A stretch of 64,000 nucleotides of DNA, from contig JAJAGP010000096.1 of NCBI GenBank assembly GCA_025084515.1, positions 186,001 through 250,000 on the forward strand. Reading direction: 5' to 3'. The notes under the pieces are model-generated. The model saw only the letters and a list, made by a program, of their open reading frames with translations. It searched no databases and was not told the origin of the DNA. The position numbers and the translations under genes were made by a program. The DNA is from Ancistrus triradiatus (Eukaryota; Chordata; Actinopteri; Siluriformes; Loricariidae). Positions 10,890 to 62,669 of this stretch are shown here, piece by piece (within the stretch, counting starts at the first letter, position 1; each line of letters starts with the position of its first letter).

Positions 10890-12119
10890 TCCTGATTTTT
10901 TTTAGACCGCAGGGATTTAACAGTTGCAAACTACACTACTGCATTTGTGCCTTATAGTCAGGTTCAAAAGTAACAGAGAACTGCGTTTATTTCATCAGCT
11001 ATCAGAAATCAATTCAAAATCATTTTTCTTATCATTCATCATGCTTCACTAATTTGTGCTGTTGTCATTGAATCCTTGCCTGTGGGTTTTGACTGTGCGT
11101 CCATTTCCTCCAACCACACAAAAACTTGCCACTGAATGGGTTGGCTACTCTACATTTTTTTTAATTACAATTGCTTGCATAGAATCTTGTAAGCTTGTTT
11201 CAGTTGTAAGTTGAAAAAACGAAATGTTACTGAAGCCCGACCCCAACTCCACCCTCAGTCTAGTTTCTGGCTTGGGCTCCAAATAAAGCAGTAACTGATG
11301 ATGAATGAATGCATGCATGATCATAAATGGCTGCAATACCTAGGCCATTTTAAGAGGCTGGGACGTATATGTGATAGCCACTGAGATATTGAGATTAATG
11401 TCATATCACTGGTTAATAACTGATGACCTAAAACCTTCTTTGACTTTTGGACCTGCTCGTGAGCTGTTTGCTTTAACTTTGTGCACAACAGTGTGTAAAC
11501 TGCACTGAAAAAATGTTACAAACAATCCATATGTTTATCCCATTTCATGTGTTTTAGCATTTCAACCATTGTATGATTTTTAAATGTGTTGATAAGTTTG
11601 TAAGAATGTATTCATTAGGCAATTGTTTTTATTCTATTTTTGATTGACAAATGTGTTATGCCATATGACAGTACTGCTTGCTTAGGTTACTTTGGTATTT
11701 GTGCCAAAACTGCAGTACTAAATACACAGTAGTGTTTTTTTCTTCCAATAGAAAGGTATGGCTAATATTTCAAATAATGTTACCGTTGTCACTCTGTTTT
11801 TAACAGCTATAACTAAACCTGAAAATGATGGTGAATGAAATATTAATAATTATATAGTCATTATTGCACTAAAACTCAGTATTATCTTAAAGTGCACCTC
11901 TTTGTTGTAAATGTAATATTATTTTACTTTGCAGTGTACTCAGTGTCTATTGTTCACTACTTAGCAATTTTCAGTCCCATTTAAACCAGACAGTTGTTTT
12001 ATATTTCACCAGTATAAACTGTGAGTAACTAATGGGTGATTTTGATCTGATCTGATAATGTACTGAAGGGATTTAATCCACTCAGTCTGGTATTATTTAC
12101 TATACACTCTATATTATGT
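10890..12119. other. AT-rich 3' flank or 3' UTR of the scarb2-like gene
   Basis: Low in repeats and without coding signal. The composition and the late AATAAA near 13311 would suit a long 3' UTR, but nothing proves it. Confidence 0.3.
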
Positions 12120-12345
12120 CATTTCCAGTGGCTGACTCTTACCACTGAGTCGTCAGAGCTGCTATGTTTAGGATATATTGTATATGTATGGGTGCTGGGA
12201 AAAGTGCTGTCTGGATGGGACGCCAGTCTGCCGCAGTGTTCCATATCTGCACCAGCTGACCTTAAAGTTACAAGCCCAGCCTGGGGTTCAAACCACAAAC
12301 CCAGGTCCTCAGGAACAAGAACTTCCAACTCTTGTGTAATATATA
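12120..12345 (-). mobile_element. SINE-like repeat, reverse orientation
   Basis: Contains GGATGGGACGCCAGTCTGCC and GGGGTTCAAACCACAAAC, the reverse of a box-B region. A diverged relative lies at 29380-29530. Confidence 0.4.
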
Positions 12346-13461
12346 TATAGCACCGTTATAGTTTAGTCATTTCTATGAACAATATGCCTTAAACATTAAG
12401 GAGAACCAGGATCAAGACTGAAATTATTTCATATGTTAGTTTGTTTTGCTCACTTAGTCCTTATTTGTCCGTACATCACTAAAGAATAGCATCGTTTCCC
12501 ACATTGTGACACCTTCTAATTTTAGACTAGAAAGCAGGATTTAAAAAACAGAAAACAATCCTATCGCCCTCACCCAGCTGAAATAAAAATATGAGCTTTT
12601 GTTAAAGGTTTTTTAGAGGACTGATGTCATGTAGGAGGCTAGCAGTTCTTTGCGATCGACTACACATTAACATTGGGATCTGAATCCATGTTCCACCTTT
12701 CACAAGCCAGATGGATGAAACCAAAGTCGTGCTTTGCGTTACTTCCATACAAATGTGGTATTTCTGTAAGAAATACAAAGCATTGTGGAAGAAAACGTGT
12801 TTCAACTTCCAGTTCACATTGCCTTAAATGAGGACCAGGTGACTTATCCTTCAGTGCAGCAATATTTTGAGTTTCATGTGAAAACATACATATTGTTCGA
12901 AGTATAACAAAGCCTAATCGTCTCATACATTGTACTGAAAACCCATCCATATCCGTCTAAACTCAGTGGTTTCCTTTGTGCCACAGGATTTATGGGATTG
13001 AACAATGTCCGTAGTACTGAATAATTAATAATATTGCAGATTTTGACTGAACATATTTTCATATTCTTTTATTTGCTCAAAAAAATTGATTTTGGAAGGC
13101 ATGTAGCTTGGACCATAACAAAAATATGTGCATTTTATTGCCATGTGAACTTTGTGCCAAAATTGCAGATTGCTTTCTTCAAAAAGTGTGGACTGTTTTA
13201 TTCAAGTTTATTTCAGGAAGCCTGTATAGCCTAATCTGTACTTGTGCTACAGGCCCAGTTTGCAGACTGCACAATTATTCTGTATATAGGACAAGACGTC
13301 CTGTTTCAAAAATAAATCAATCTGTTTTAACTCATTTGTGTTTGGTTTTCATTGGGAGTACCTGACAGCATGTTCTTGTGTTCCTTTATTCGTTTCTTAG
13401 TTCTATAGAATTGCTGCAGATTCTATATTACAGTTTGGATTCAGTTAAAAATAGTGGAGAT

Positions 13462-13560
13462 GAATGCTCGGGTGGTGCAGCGGGAATTCACTAGCCCACC
13501 ATTGTCGTGACACGGGTTCGAGTCCCAGTGATGCCTTCCAGCGAGATAGTTTCAAACGTC
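13462..13560 (+). mobile_element. tRNA-derived SINE head fragment
   Basis: Box-A-like GGGTGGTGCAGCGGG and box-B GGTTCGAGTCC (13515) about 40 bases apart, then GATGCCTTCCAGCGAG. Too diverged in the acceptor part to be a tRNA gene. Confidence 0.45.
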
Positions 13561-13564
13561 TGAA

Positions 13565-14759
13565 GCTCTGCCGTATAAAGCCAATAGTAATTCATTATTT
13601 GTCCACTAGAGGGCTGCAGTGATCGGATTAACGCCCTATTCAGATCGGATAAGTTTGTCAGTGGGACATCAGTGATACAAGTCTCCTTCTTGATAAAACT
13701 TGCGTCTAAATGGTAAATAAAAATTCCTGCAGGGCAAGCGAGTTTCTTGAAGGTTTGTGTCACATTTAACTGACTGATACAACTGATCAGAATTTATAGA
13801 AAAGCAAAAGTATATAGCTATATATTGTTCATATTTAAACATCAAGTATTTATAATAAGTAATAATAATAATAATAATAGTTGTATATGCCATTAAAATA
13901 ATCCCTTTAATCAGTATCTGGCTTTGAATTGTTTTGTCTGTTTGTTTCTCATTTCATCAATATCCAGTAAAATACATAGCGCAGTGACTAGATTCAGGCA
14001 TGTCTCTGATTGGATTCGGTTTGACTGCACAAAAACGTTTTCAAATCAAATACAATGCAATTTCCATTAAAATTTTACAGATGTTCATCCAGACAGGACT
14101 AAAATGATCAGAGCACTGCTGAGTTAGGTGAAAAACATTTCTGTTTGAAATTTTCTCACAGGAGAAGGGAGAAAAACACTTACATGGCCGATGCGGATGG
14201 AAATAAAATCACAGAGTTGAAAAGTGGAAATGACCCCAGGACCATGTACATTTAATTCCATCCAGAGTATCCACAAAGAGCAAAGTGCCATATACAATAG
14301 TGTGTCACATAAGAACATATTTAGTAGGGTAGCATGTGGTTTGGGAGATGGTCATAGACTGATCAGGCTCTGCTATCAACGTTGGAGTATCTGGAAAAAA
14401 AATCTGACTTTTTTTCAACCCTTTAAGGAAGGGTTTTGGGTGTTTTTGTTTTTTTTTTACTACAAAAACTGCAACATTCTTTTGAAAAACCAAAAGACAT
14501 ACAAGTTTTGGTGTGGCTGTTGAGGTTAAGATTAGGTGTAGCACAGTAATATTACGTGAATTGATTGTCCCCCAATTCTAGAAAGACATATGTGGGTGCA
14601 CGTAATATATTATCTACAACATCAGCCTTAGGGTAGGTGTATCATGATTTCAGCTGCACAAATACGGTGTAAATAACGTTAAAATTGAGTGTAACGATTT
14701 GGGGCAATCTGTCCTTTAAATGTACCTCAGAGTGTTAACGTCCACTCCATTAGGTGGTG
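13565..14759. other. Intergenic sequence between the scarb2-like gene and c18orf32
   Basis: AT-rich with an AAT triplet run at about 13859-13880. No coding exon or RNA gene recognised. Confidence 0.4.
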
Positions 14760-14881
14760 CTGCTAAACTCCAAATAAGAGCTTCTTTTCCTTTCCCACGT
14801 TACTGCTAATTCATCAGCGTCACCAACATCAGGACAACAAAACCAACCGGACCAAAAACACAAACCTTAAAGACCATATCG
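14760..14881 (+). promoter_or_regulatory. Putative non-coding first exon and promoter region of the C18orf32 homologue
   Basis: The coding exon of the C18orf32 homologue has its own acceptor (AG at 16361-16362) 20 bases before the ATG, so an upstream 5' UTR exon must exist. The best candidate ends at 14881, just before a strong GTGAGT donor, and follows a pyrimidine-rich run near 14785. Inference only; no transcript evidence. Confidence 0.4.
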
Positions 14882-15599
14882 GTGAGTGGAATTAACACAC
14901 GGTAGTGTTAAAATGTTCAGGTTGGGGTTAAAGTAGTTTTCGCCAGACAGACAATCATTAGTTGGATATAGAACCTTTAGCTTCGTGGCTAACGCCATCC
15001 AGTGTAGCTAGCATACAGAAACTAAAAAGCTAGCTTAACCGTCTTAAGCCGACTTTCATAACGCTTTCATAGAGTAACGTCTGACGATATTTCGATGAAT
15101 ATTTGTACTTAAACGTTCAGTATAATTACATAGCATTATAAATACTATTAAAACCTTATATAACATTAGGAGTAATAACCCTGTATTTCCAAGCAGGTTT
15201 AATAAAGCCTGAGTTCCTAAATAAGCTCCATTTAAAAATCTGTCCGATGTAACCGTTGGTTTGATCGCCTCAGAAATTTGAACAACCAGACCGTGCACGA
15301 GCACACAACAGCCAATCATGGTGAGCCACTCATAGAGAAAAGTCGCGTGGCGTTACTGTAGAGTAAATAATCAGACATTTGTGTATATACAAAATAATTG
15401 ATATAATAAAATATGAAAGTAATATAAATCTAATGAAGTGTATGACCTATATGAAATATAAGCTTAAAATATTTAAAGAATCAGAGATAGAGCCTTTTGG
15501 TGTTCGTGTACAACTGAATTTTGTGAGGCTCTTGTGTCACCAAAAAGCACGATCCCAGCAGTGAGGCAGAAGTATTTTTTAGCTGGAAAATGGAAGTAT

Positions 15600-15890
15600 G
15601 ATTATCTAGAAATACGGTCACAACAACTCAAGACATCAGCAAAATGGTGATTTGAAAAAATTCTCAAACGTTGAGTCACAGTGCAAGAATGTGAAAGTAT
15701 TACTATGGCCATCCCAAAGCCTGACCTGAATCCTGTAGAGTATTTATGGACTAAACTCAAAATGTAAACAAGGATGCCCCCAAACTGGAGTAAGTTTCAC
15801 CAGTTCTTTCAGGACAAATTTGTGTGAAGCCTGTGAAATGCTTGTCCCCAAGTGTTTGGTTCAAGTTTAATAATTGAAATGCAATGCCAT
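15600..15890 (+). pseudogene. Tc1-like transposase 3' fragment
   Basis: Frame at 15703-15766 reads MAIPKPDLNPVEYLWTKLKM, matching the SPDLNPIExLW block that carries the Tc1 catalytic glutamate, then stop codons. No TIRs found; heavily decayed. Confidence 0.55.
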
Positions 15891-16373
15891 CAGTAACTAA
15901 CCAGAGCCCTATCTTGGCAGAATTATATTTACATGTTGTCCTGCGGTAATTTCCTCTTTCACAGGAGTTACTCTGTGATTTTTATGTCTGATGGTATTGC
16001 CCATATTTCCCGCATCACCTTAGAAAATTGGACATTTAACTTTTTCTTGGTCAGGTTCACTGGAACTGAATTCAGGTGAGAAGGCTTTTCTGCTAGTCAG
16101 ATTTAATCTGTATCCAGTGTGACCGCTGCAGTTGTTATTTGCTAAAAACAAATGTAAGTACACTGTCAATCCATCACATGGCTCAGTAGAGGTTGTTTCC
16201 CTCTCCACCCTCAGACATGGGCAATTTTGCCTGTGTCATGCCCAGCCTGGCTCAAAGGCACTGCTGTAGCTCAAACTTGGGTCACCAAGTGTGCCATCCA
16301 AGTGTCTTTATGCTAGAATAGTCATATAAATGGCTAAATGCTGTTTTTTTGTTTGTTTTTAGTGTGTACTTGA

Positions 16374-17365
<992 letters not shown>

Positions 17366-17626
17366 TGCTACACATACCTGTACAAACACTTGATCATGCT
17401 TCATGTATACGACTGTAGATATCTTAATCGTCAAACTCTACATCACTGTTTCTTATGAATATTATCAGTTTCTTTCATTAGCTCAATATATAGAGAAAGA
17501 TTTTAATATAATTATTTTATTTAATATTCTGTATGATACTTGTGCTTCATTCCCAGATGTAAGACCACTTACAGATGATTACACTTTGATATATTTCCAG
17601 AATAACTGCAGTTAGTCTGTAAGATA

Positions 17627-17632
17627 AATAAA
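17627..17632 (+). promoter_or_regulatory. Polyadenylation signal of the C18orf32 homologue
   Basis: AATAAA is 262 bases after the stop, in an AT-rich stretch followed by a GT-rich segment (TTTGTAAGTGTCTTGTG), the expected downstream element. No competing signal lies between. Confidence 0.6.
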
Positions 17633-18639
17633 TTTACATTTCAACCCTTTGTAAGTGTCTTGTGCACCTTTGTAGACAACGCATTATACTTATTGTTGAA
17701 ACCAAGTCCTAGAAAGTAATAGTTAATCCAACAATTATGTTTCTTGACTTAAAGACCAATTAGTGCAAGAGAAATGTTGTTTAACTTTAAAGTTTGGATC
17801 TTAAAAGTGGTGTAGCTTAGTTGGTTTTCTTACTCAAGGGTTGGTCCTACTCCTAGACTAAAAGACTTTTGCTGGTGAAGACCCCATTCACAGATTATCC
17901 AATTTACCATACAGGACCGAGTTTCCCAAAGATTCATGGAAATGAAAATCCAATTATATTGCTTTTGTGGAAACTCAGTGTTGTATTTTTTTTATTTTGC
18001 ACAGTCACACTTTAATCTCAAATTACGTTACGGGTTTGGGATAAACAATGTCTGCCAATTCATCTTTATTTTAATAAAGTAAAATCTGTAGAGCCACCAT
18101 CATGTCCAGCTTGTTGCATGTTTTTTGTAATGTCACTGCTCACCACCAGAGAGAGTCCTGGATAATTTATTGCTGCTCAGGAAATTACGTAACAAGGCAT
18201 AGCGTGGCGTTTCGTGCTACCTTCACGTGCTTCCTGAATCAAGTTTACCACACCAAATTATTGCATTAGCAGTGGTTTATTGTGGTCGTACTCCATTTTC
18301 CATTCTCTCCTCTTTGTGTTACCCTTTCCTCAAGTGTCATGTGCTGCTTGCCAGGCCACCATTGTAAATAAGAATCTGTTCTTAATTACTTGCCTGGTTA
18401 AATTAAAGTTTAAATAAAATGCAGTCCTTATTTATGTCCACTGGCTTCTTGATTTGTTGCTAGCATGTTGCCTCTACTTTGCAATGAGATCGGGTTGATC
18501 AGTAGTGGCCGAAGTAATTGAGGTACTGTAAAGTTTACCAGAATGTGCTACAACCTGGGCCCTTGAGCAGGGCTCTTAATCCACTATTTCTTGTACTGTA
18601 TCTTCTCTCAATTATACATATATTTCTCAGTCAATAAAC

Positions 18640-18815
18640 TGGCATATGGCAGCGTCACCAAAACGTAAGATGCCTGAGAAATTAGCATATACAGTACCAG
18701 TATCACTAAAACTGAGTGGTATATGCCAGCACCCTTCAAACGTAAGCTGCCTGAGCCAATGACGTATGCAAGTATCACCAAAACTGAGGGGAATATATCA
18801 GCGTCCCCCATGCGT
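18640..18815 (+). repeat. Imperfect tandem repeat, unit about 72-77 bases
   Basis: CGTAAG(A/C)TGCCTGAG occurs at 18664 and 18741, TATCAC(T/C)AAAACTGAG at 18701 and 18773, and a third partial unit ends near 18815. The motifs CATATGGCAGCGTC and TATATGCCAGC repeat in step. Confidence 0.6.
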
Positions 18816-18864
18816 AACATGCGGACGCTATTCCACGTTATTGCGGCCTCTCAAACCCCAGTGT

Positions 18865-18970
18865 GTGATAAAGGCTTTGGAGTAATCAGAAGGCTTTGGG
18901 TTCAAGTCCTAGTTTTGGTGGGCCCCTGAGCAAGAGCCTTAACCCTCTCTTGAGTTTCCCTATCATGTCT
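18865..18970 (+). mobile_element. SINE fragment
   Basis: Box-B-like GGTTCAAGTCC at 18899, followed by GGGCCCCTGAGCAAGAGCCT and TAACCC, the same body motif as other SINE copies in the window. A shorter body piece sits at 18567-18590. Confidence 0.45.
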
Positions 18971-19239
18971 GGCTTTCTAACAAGCTAATTTTCCATCTCT
19001 AATTTTCTGTACAAAGAAAATGTTATCATACTGTACACTGGTTGGCCTTTAGCTCTTGGTTGCTTGAATTGTGTAAATTTTGTAAATTGTTAATTTTATA
19101 AAAAATTGTATCCAATCTAAGTCACTCTGGGGTCTCTGGAGCCCATTCCAGAGAAACACGGGGTGCAAGGTACAAGCATGCCCTGGATGGGATGCCAGTC
19201 CGTCACGGCCAAACGATTAAATGTGTGTATAACTAATAT

Positions 19240-20470
19240 TTAATACAGTATAACCCTCCCTCCTTTGGCCCCTCTTAGTTTGCCTACCAGCCAAACCGCT
19301 CTACCCAGGATGCCATCTCTTTCGCTCTTCATCTGAGCCTTGCACACCTGCAGGAGAAGAACGCTCATGTGCGGATGCTGTTCCTGGACTTTAGTTCGGC
19401 GTTGAACGTGTATAATTCCAAAGCAGCTGGTGAACAAACTGGAATTCCTGGGTTTCAGTACTCCTCCGTGGAACTGGCTCCTAGACTTCCTCACAGATGT
19501 ACCACAGTCTGTAGGGATTGGACAGAATAACTCCAGTGTCATCACCCTCAGCACTGGCTCCACGTTGTAAAGTTTGCAGACGATACTACACTGATAGGCC
19601 TCATTAAGGATGACAATGACCTGGCCTACAGAGAGGAGGTTGAGCTGCTGGTGGGTTGGTGCAAGATAAACAACTTGATGCTGAATGTTAATAAAACAAT
19701 AGAGATCAGCATTGACTTCAGGAAGTATCAGCCCTGTCACGCTCCACTTGTCATCAACATCTTAGCTGTGGAGGTGGTGAAAAGCATCAAGTTCCTGGGG
19801 GTGCACATCACCAATATCCTTACCTGGTCTGTGAACACCACGTCATTGGTAAAGAAGGCACAGCAGCGACTGCACTTCCTGAGTCCACCTGCCCTCACCC
19901 ATCCTCATTACATTCTATAGAAGCACAATAGAGAGCATTCTGACGAACTGTATCTCTGTGAGGTTTGGGAGTTGCAGTGCCTCTGACTGGAAGTATGTGA
20001 GGAGAGTGGTGAGGACAGTGGAGAAAATCATTGGGACTTCTCTCTGTTCCATACAGGACCTTGTATCGATTCGCTGTATATCCCGGGCCAGAAACATCAT
20101 CAGTCACCCCTCACACCCTCACTGTGGACAGTTTTCTCAGTTGGCCTCTGGAATGAGGTTTCGGAGCATTTGGTGCAGGACCACTAGATTCTGTAATAGT
20201 TTTTTTTCCCTTACAGGCCATCAGACTGCTAACTTCTGAACACTAATGCTTTGCATGCTGCTGCTGTATGATCATCAGGTCTATACAGAAAGACATGCCT
20301 ATCAGTATACTTATATACTTATAATTTTGAACTCTGCAGGTCACTTTTTCATTGCACTTTAAGATTTTTTCACTGAGTATATTTAAGATTTCATAGTCCC
20401 ATATATTCTTTAGTTCGTTCTGGGTACACTTGTGTATTCGGAATGACAATAAAGTTTGTCTATCTATCTG
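19240..20470 (+). mobile_element. L2/Rex1-like LINE, 5'-truncated reverse transcriptase relic
   Basis: The + strand translates in shifting frames to reverse transcriptase blocks: FAYQPNRSTQDAIS, LFLDFSSALN, KFADDTTLIGL (the FADD catalytic motif, 19571-19603), YREEVELLVGWC, LMLNVNKTIE and KFLGVHIT, then the C-terminal VVRTVEKIIGTSL region and a 3' end GACAATAAAGTTTGTC followed by TATCTATC tetranucleotides. The palm segment between the ALN and ADD motifs is partly deleted. It ends about 50 bases before the ric1 promoter elements. Clade assignment (L2 versus Rex1/CR1) is from motif resemblance only. Confidence 0.75.
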
Positions 20471-20520
20471 TTGACAGTAAATCAGGTAGCACATGAAGGT
20501 AGCGTGGAAGAGTCTCACTG

Positions 20521-20940
20521 GGAAGTGTAGCCCCGCCTCTCGGGTTGATCTTAACCAATCAGATTTGGGCTCCATAAAAATGCAATAAAAAGGCCAAAGA
20601 TGGCGTCGGAGGATCCTGGTCGGAGAGAGATGAGAGTTGTGTTGAAAACAAGCAGCGCTCGGTTGCTGTTCAACGCCATGAAGAAACCGCGCTAAAGCGC
20701 CCCGGATTTATATCTTAAACTGTTTCGGATTTATTCCAGGAGTTTTATTGGTACCGCCGGTCGTCACAAAGCTAACTGGTTAATAATGAACTCGGAGCAG
20801 CAGACGAGAGCTAACTGGGTAACCGGCTAACCAGCTCCAGTGACTAGCTTTGACCGGACGGTGGAGCGGAGTAGCCCGGGGCCAACACGCGCTTGTGCTC
20901 GGTGTGGATGGAAGATTAACGTGTTGTTGTTAACAGCGCC
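20521..20940 (+). promoter_or_regulatory. ric1 core promoter and 5' leader
   Basis: A compact array precedes the gene: an ETS-like GGAAGTG (20521), a GC box CCCCGCC (20531), a CCAAT box (20555-20559), a TATA-like CATAAAAA (about 20573) and a YY1-like AAAGATGGCG (20597-20606). The following 300 bases are GC-rich with many CpGs, as for a housekeeping promoter. The start site probably lies between 20570 and 20605. The leader holds upstream ATGs at 20600, 20786 and 20908, each closing before the main start. Element identities rest on consensus only. Confidence 0.6.
20600..20695 (+). other. Upstream open reading frame in the ric1 leader (31 codons)
   Basis: The ATG has A at -3 and G at +4, a strong initiation context, and the frame ends at TAA 245 bases before the ric1 start. 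It overlaps the YY1-like motif, so it is translated only if transcription starts at or before 20600. Two shorter uORFs follow, at 20786-20830 (14 codons) and 20908-20919 (3 codons). Peptide function is not implied. Confidence 0.4.
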
Positions 20941-60052
<39,112 letters not shown>

Positions 60053-60644
60053 CGGAGGGAATCGGCAGGATCTGGATTCCTCTAGGCTGCGTCCCAAACC
60101 ACACTTATCGCACGGACTGGCAGAAGGCAGGAACTTTCTGGACTTCAATGGAGGTTTCATCCACCGTGTCCCAAACTGGACCCATCTTCAGATCTGCTAT
60201 CGGACGTGTCCCAAATCGTAGGTTTTTTTTTTTTTTTTACATGCCAGTAACATGCGCGATTTGGGACAAGACCTTGATGTGGCTTTTCTGGTGCATGTGT
60301 GCTACTCGGACGGCAGGTGCTGCATTTGTTTTGGTCGAGTTTGCATCCAGACTGTTTGTGTTCTAACCCCAGTATTATTTATCCACCTTTATTTATCTGT
60401 TATCATGCTATGTGAGGAGCAGTGCCTTCGTTTACATCCACAGCCGCCTGTCCTGTAGGTGATCAGCATGAACTGAACTGAAGTGTAGGAAGCTTGTGTG
60501 CTGCAGTTCCTTTGTGAACGTCTAAAGCGTCATTTGCAAGATTGTGACTGTGAGGAACTACTTCTTTCCCTCCCATATGGCTGGAGTAGCAGGGGAGCGC
60601 GGTAGGATCCAGGCTTTCGCGGAGTTGGGTTGAGTTGGTCACTG

Positions 60645-60925
60645 CGTTCCCATGCACTTAATAATCCGATACCTGCCGGAAATCAGATTGTGTCACTAAT
60701 CCGATCGGGTGTACATGCACTCAGATAAGGGGAAGATTCATTTTCTCAAGTGTATACTGTTTGTCTCCGCAGAGAGCTCGATAGATGTCTAGGTGCTGCG
60801 TTTAATTCTGGGGTTGCCAGATCCTGCGAGTTAAAAAGAAAAACAATCCAGGTCTGTGGAAACTAATCTCAAAGGTGGCAAAGTGTGGAAGAATAAGCGC
60901 ACCTGGCAACCGTTACACACTCGTG
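60645..60925 (-). mobile_element. Family X TIR element, truncated reverse copy in the ric1 3' UTR
   Basis: The reverse complement matches the right half of 849-1415, with the shared blocks CATGCACTTAATAATCCG and GGGTTGCCAGATCC. The far end is missing or too diverged to place. Confidence 0.5.
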
Positions 60926-61768
60926 TTGCGTTTGTGTCCTCGCTCTCTCTCTCGGTGGTTCCTGAGGGTTTGGTGTGTCTAATAACAAGCGATGGATTGC
61001 CTCGTTTGGATGTTTGTTCTTCGTACGCACTTTCTGCTTAGGTTATTACTCATAGGACGGTTCATTAAAAACATTCTTGTTCTTTCCAGTGCCCTTCATT
61101 AGGATTCCAGGCATTTATTTTATGTAGAGATTTGTTGTTAAGAAGCTTGTTCTGGATCTGTTGTGGGAGGATCCTCCCTCAGCTTTGGGAAGAAGTCCAT
61201 GGTACTGGACCAGTGCACTGCTGCTGCACCGCTCGAGCATCATTTAAGGACATGTAGCTCCCTTCAACCCCTCTTATCCGGGTCACGTTCCCCCATGCGA
61301 CGTCCCCTCCCTCAGGCACACTGATCCTGGAAGGTACGATAATAATGTATTCTAATAATGAGAAATAGAGGGTCTGCTTAGATGTTTGGTCATGGTCTCT
61401 GGAGCCTATCCTGGAAGAGTGCAGGACTAGCCCGACTAGTCGAACCCAGGCCATGGCTTGGTGGGTTATTGAATACAGCTGTCTGATTGTTTGCACTTCA
61501 GCACAAGTCTCTAAGCCTGGACTAGTTGAGATCAGTTTCGAGTTAATTTGGGTTTAATTAAGGAATTTAGGTTTAAGTAGGCCTCTAAATTAAGTCGATA
61601 TTTAATAAAGCTGTTGCTACGTTGCAGTATTATAACCCGTTTTGATTTACATGTGCAATCTAGAAGCAGAAGCTCAGATTTTGGTGGATATTTTAAAAAG
61701 AAATTGTTTTTAATCCTGCTTGTGGACCAAACTGCTGCTCCTCAGGTCAAGCTAGTGCGTTTTTTGTT

Positions 61769-61806
61769 TGTTTGTGTGTTGCGTTGCGTTGCGTTGCGTT
61801 GCGTTG
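61769..61806 (+). repeat. TTGCG pentanucleotide microsatellite
   Basis: About six to seven units of GCGTT in the ric1 3' UTR. Confidence 0.9.
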
Positions 61807-61919
61807 CTCTGGGCTTGCTGTTAATAACACAAGTGGCTCACGGGCCGAATTCACTGTGCTTACTCGTACTTGTTCTGCTCTCTTTATTATTTCCTTTGTA
61901 TTTAGCTTTCGTGTTAAAC

Positions 61920-61943
61920 CTGTGTGTGTGTGTGTGTGTGTGT
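61920..61943 (+). repeat. (TG)n microsatellite in the ric1 3' UTR
   Basis: Uninterrupted TG run of about 24 bases. A second, shorter run lies at about 62546-62563. Confidence 0.9.
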
Positions 61944-62641
61944 ACCTTGCTGTACTTGGGAGGACCAAATGTCCCTACAATGATGGCAATACCTGGAAGT
62001 TAGACTAGTGAGGACCACTTTTCTCGTCCTCACTTCTTTAGTTGACAAACCAAAAGAGGGAAAAGATTAGCTTTAGGTTACTGAGATGTGGGTGTAGCAT
62101 GAATTAGCTGCAGTAATCCTACATTGTTTTCCAATGGAAAGTCCTCACAAGGATAGCAAGACCAACATGTGCGTTTCAGCCACTACTTCTTGATTTATTC
62201 CTTTGTGTGATTCCTGCATCACTTACCAAAGACGTCGTGTGTTCAGGCTCATGCGTGCTTGTTTGTGCTCCAACGTCCCCTCATCCTCCTCCTCTTCATC
62301 ACAGCATTGTTAGTATTTTTTCCCCCCTGCGTCTCGCTCATGATCGAGCTGAACTGTTAAACAGGAGCAATGAGGGCTTCAGCTGGTGAAGTGCGTGTTT
62401 TGAATCATTTCATGTCCTGACAGATGAACTGAGGCGTTGCGGTACTTCATTTCACACACAGCTTCTCTCAGTGGGGGAGCGCGGACTCTTCCTGGCCGTG
62501 TGGACAGCCGAACGTCTTAATGACTCCGCAGCCGAGCTCAGCGCTGTGTGTGTGTGTGTGTGTTATAGCCACATGGATTCTTGTACAATTCACTTTTTCT
62601 ACCAAGTATGTTTTTTCTAGCTTTTCCTGTACATACAAAGC

Positions 62642-62647
62642 AATAAA
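62642..62647 (+). promoter_or_regulatory. Distal polyadenylation signal of ric1
   Basis: AATAAA in a TTTCCTGTACATACAAAGC context, followed by TGTGTTTTG. It is the last good signal before featureless sequence; assignment to ric1 is by position. Confidence 0.5.
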
Positions 62648-62669
62648 TTATTTTTAAAAGCACTGATTT

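Larger units (their letters stand above)
60053..62665 (+). other. ric1 3' UTR and flanking sequence
   Basis: No further coding exon is seen. AATAAA at 62642-62647, in the context AAAGCAATAAATTA, is the best distal polyadenylation signal; another AATAAA near 61604 could give a shorter transcript. The stretch contains a reverse-oriented copy of the TIR-family repeat (about 60645-60925), a TTGCG pentanucleotide array (61769-61806) and a (TG)n tract (61920-61943). The 3' limit is inferred. Confidence 0.5.

Noticed and set aside
13462..13560. tRNA gene
   Set aside because: Box A and box B are present but no acceptor stem or anticodon arm pairs properly; it resembles the SINE heads elsewhere in the window.
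19240..19740. 166-codon minus-strand open frame
   Set aside because: It is antisense to the LINE reverse transcriptase relic, whose sense blocks explain the sequence.
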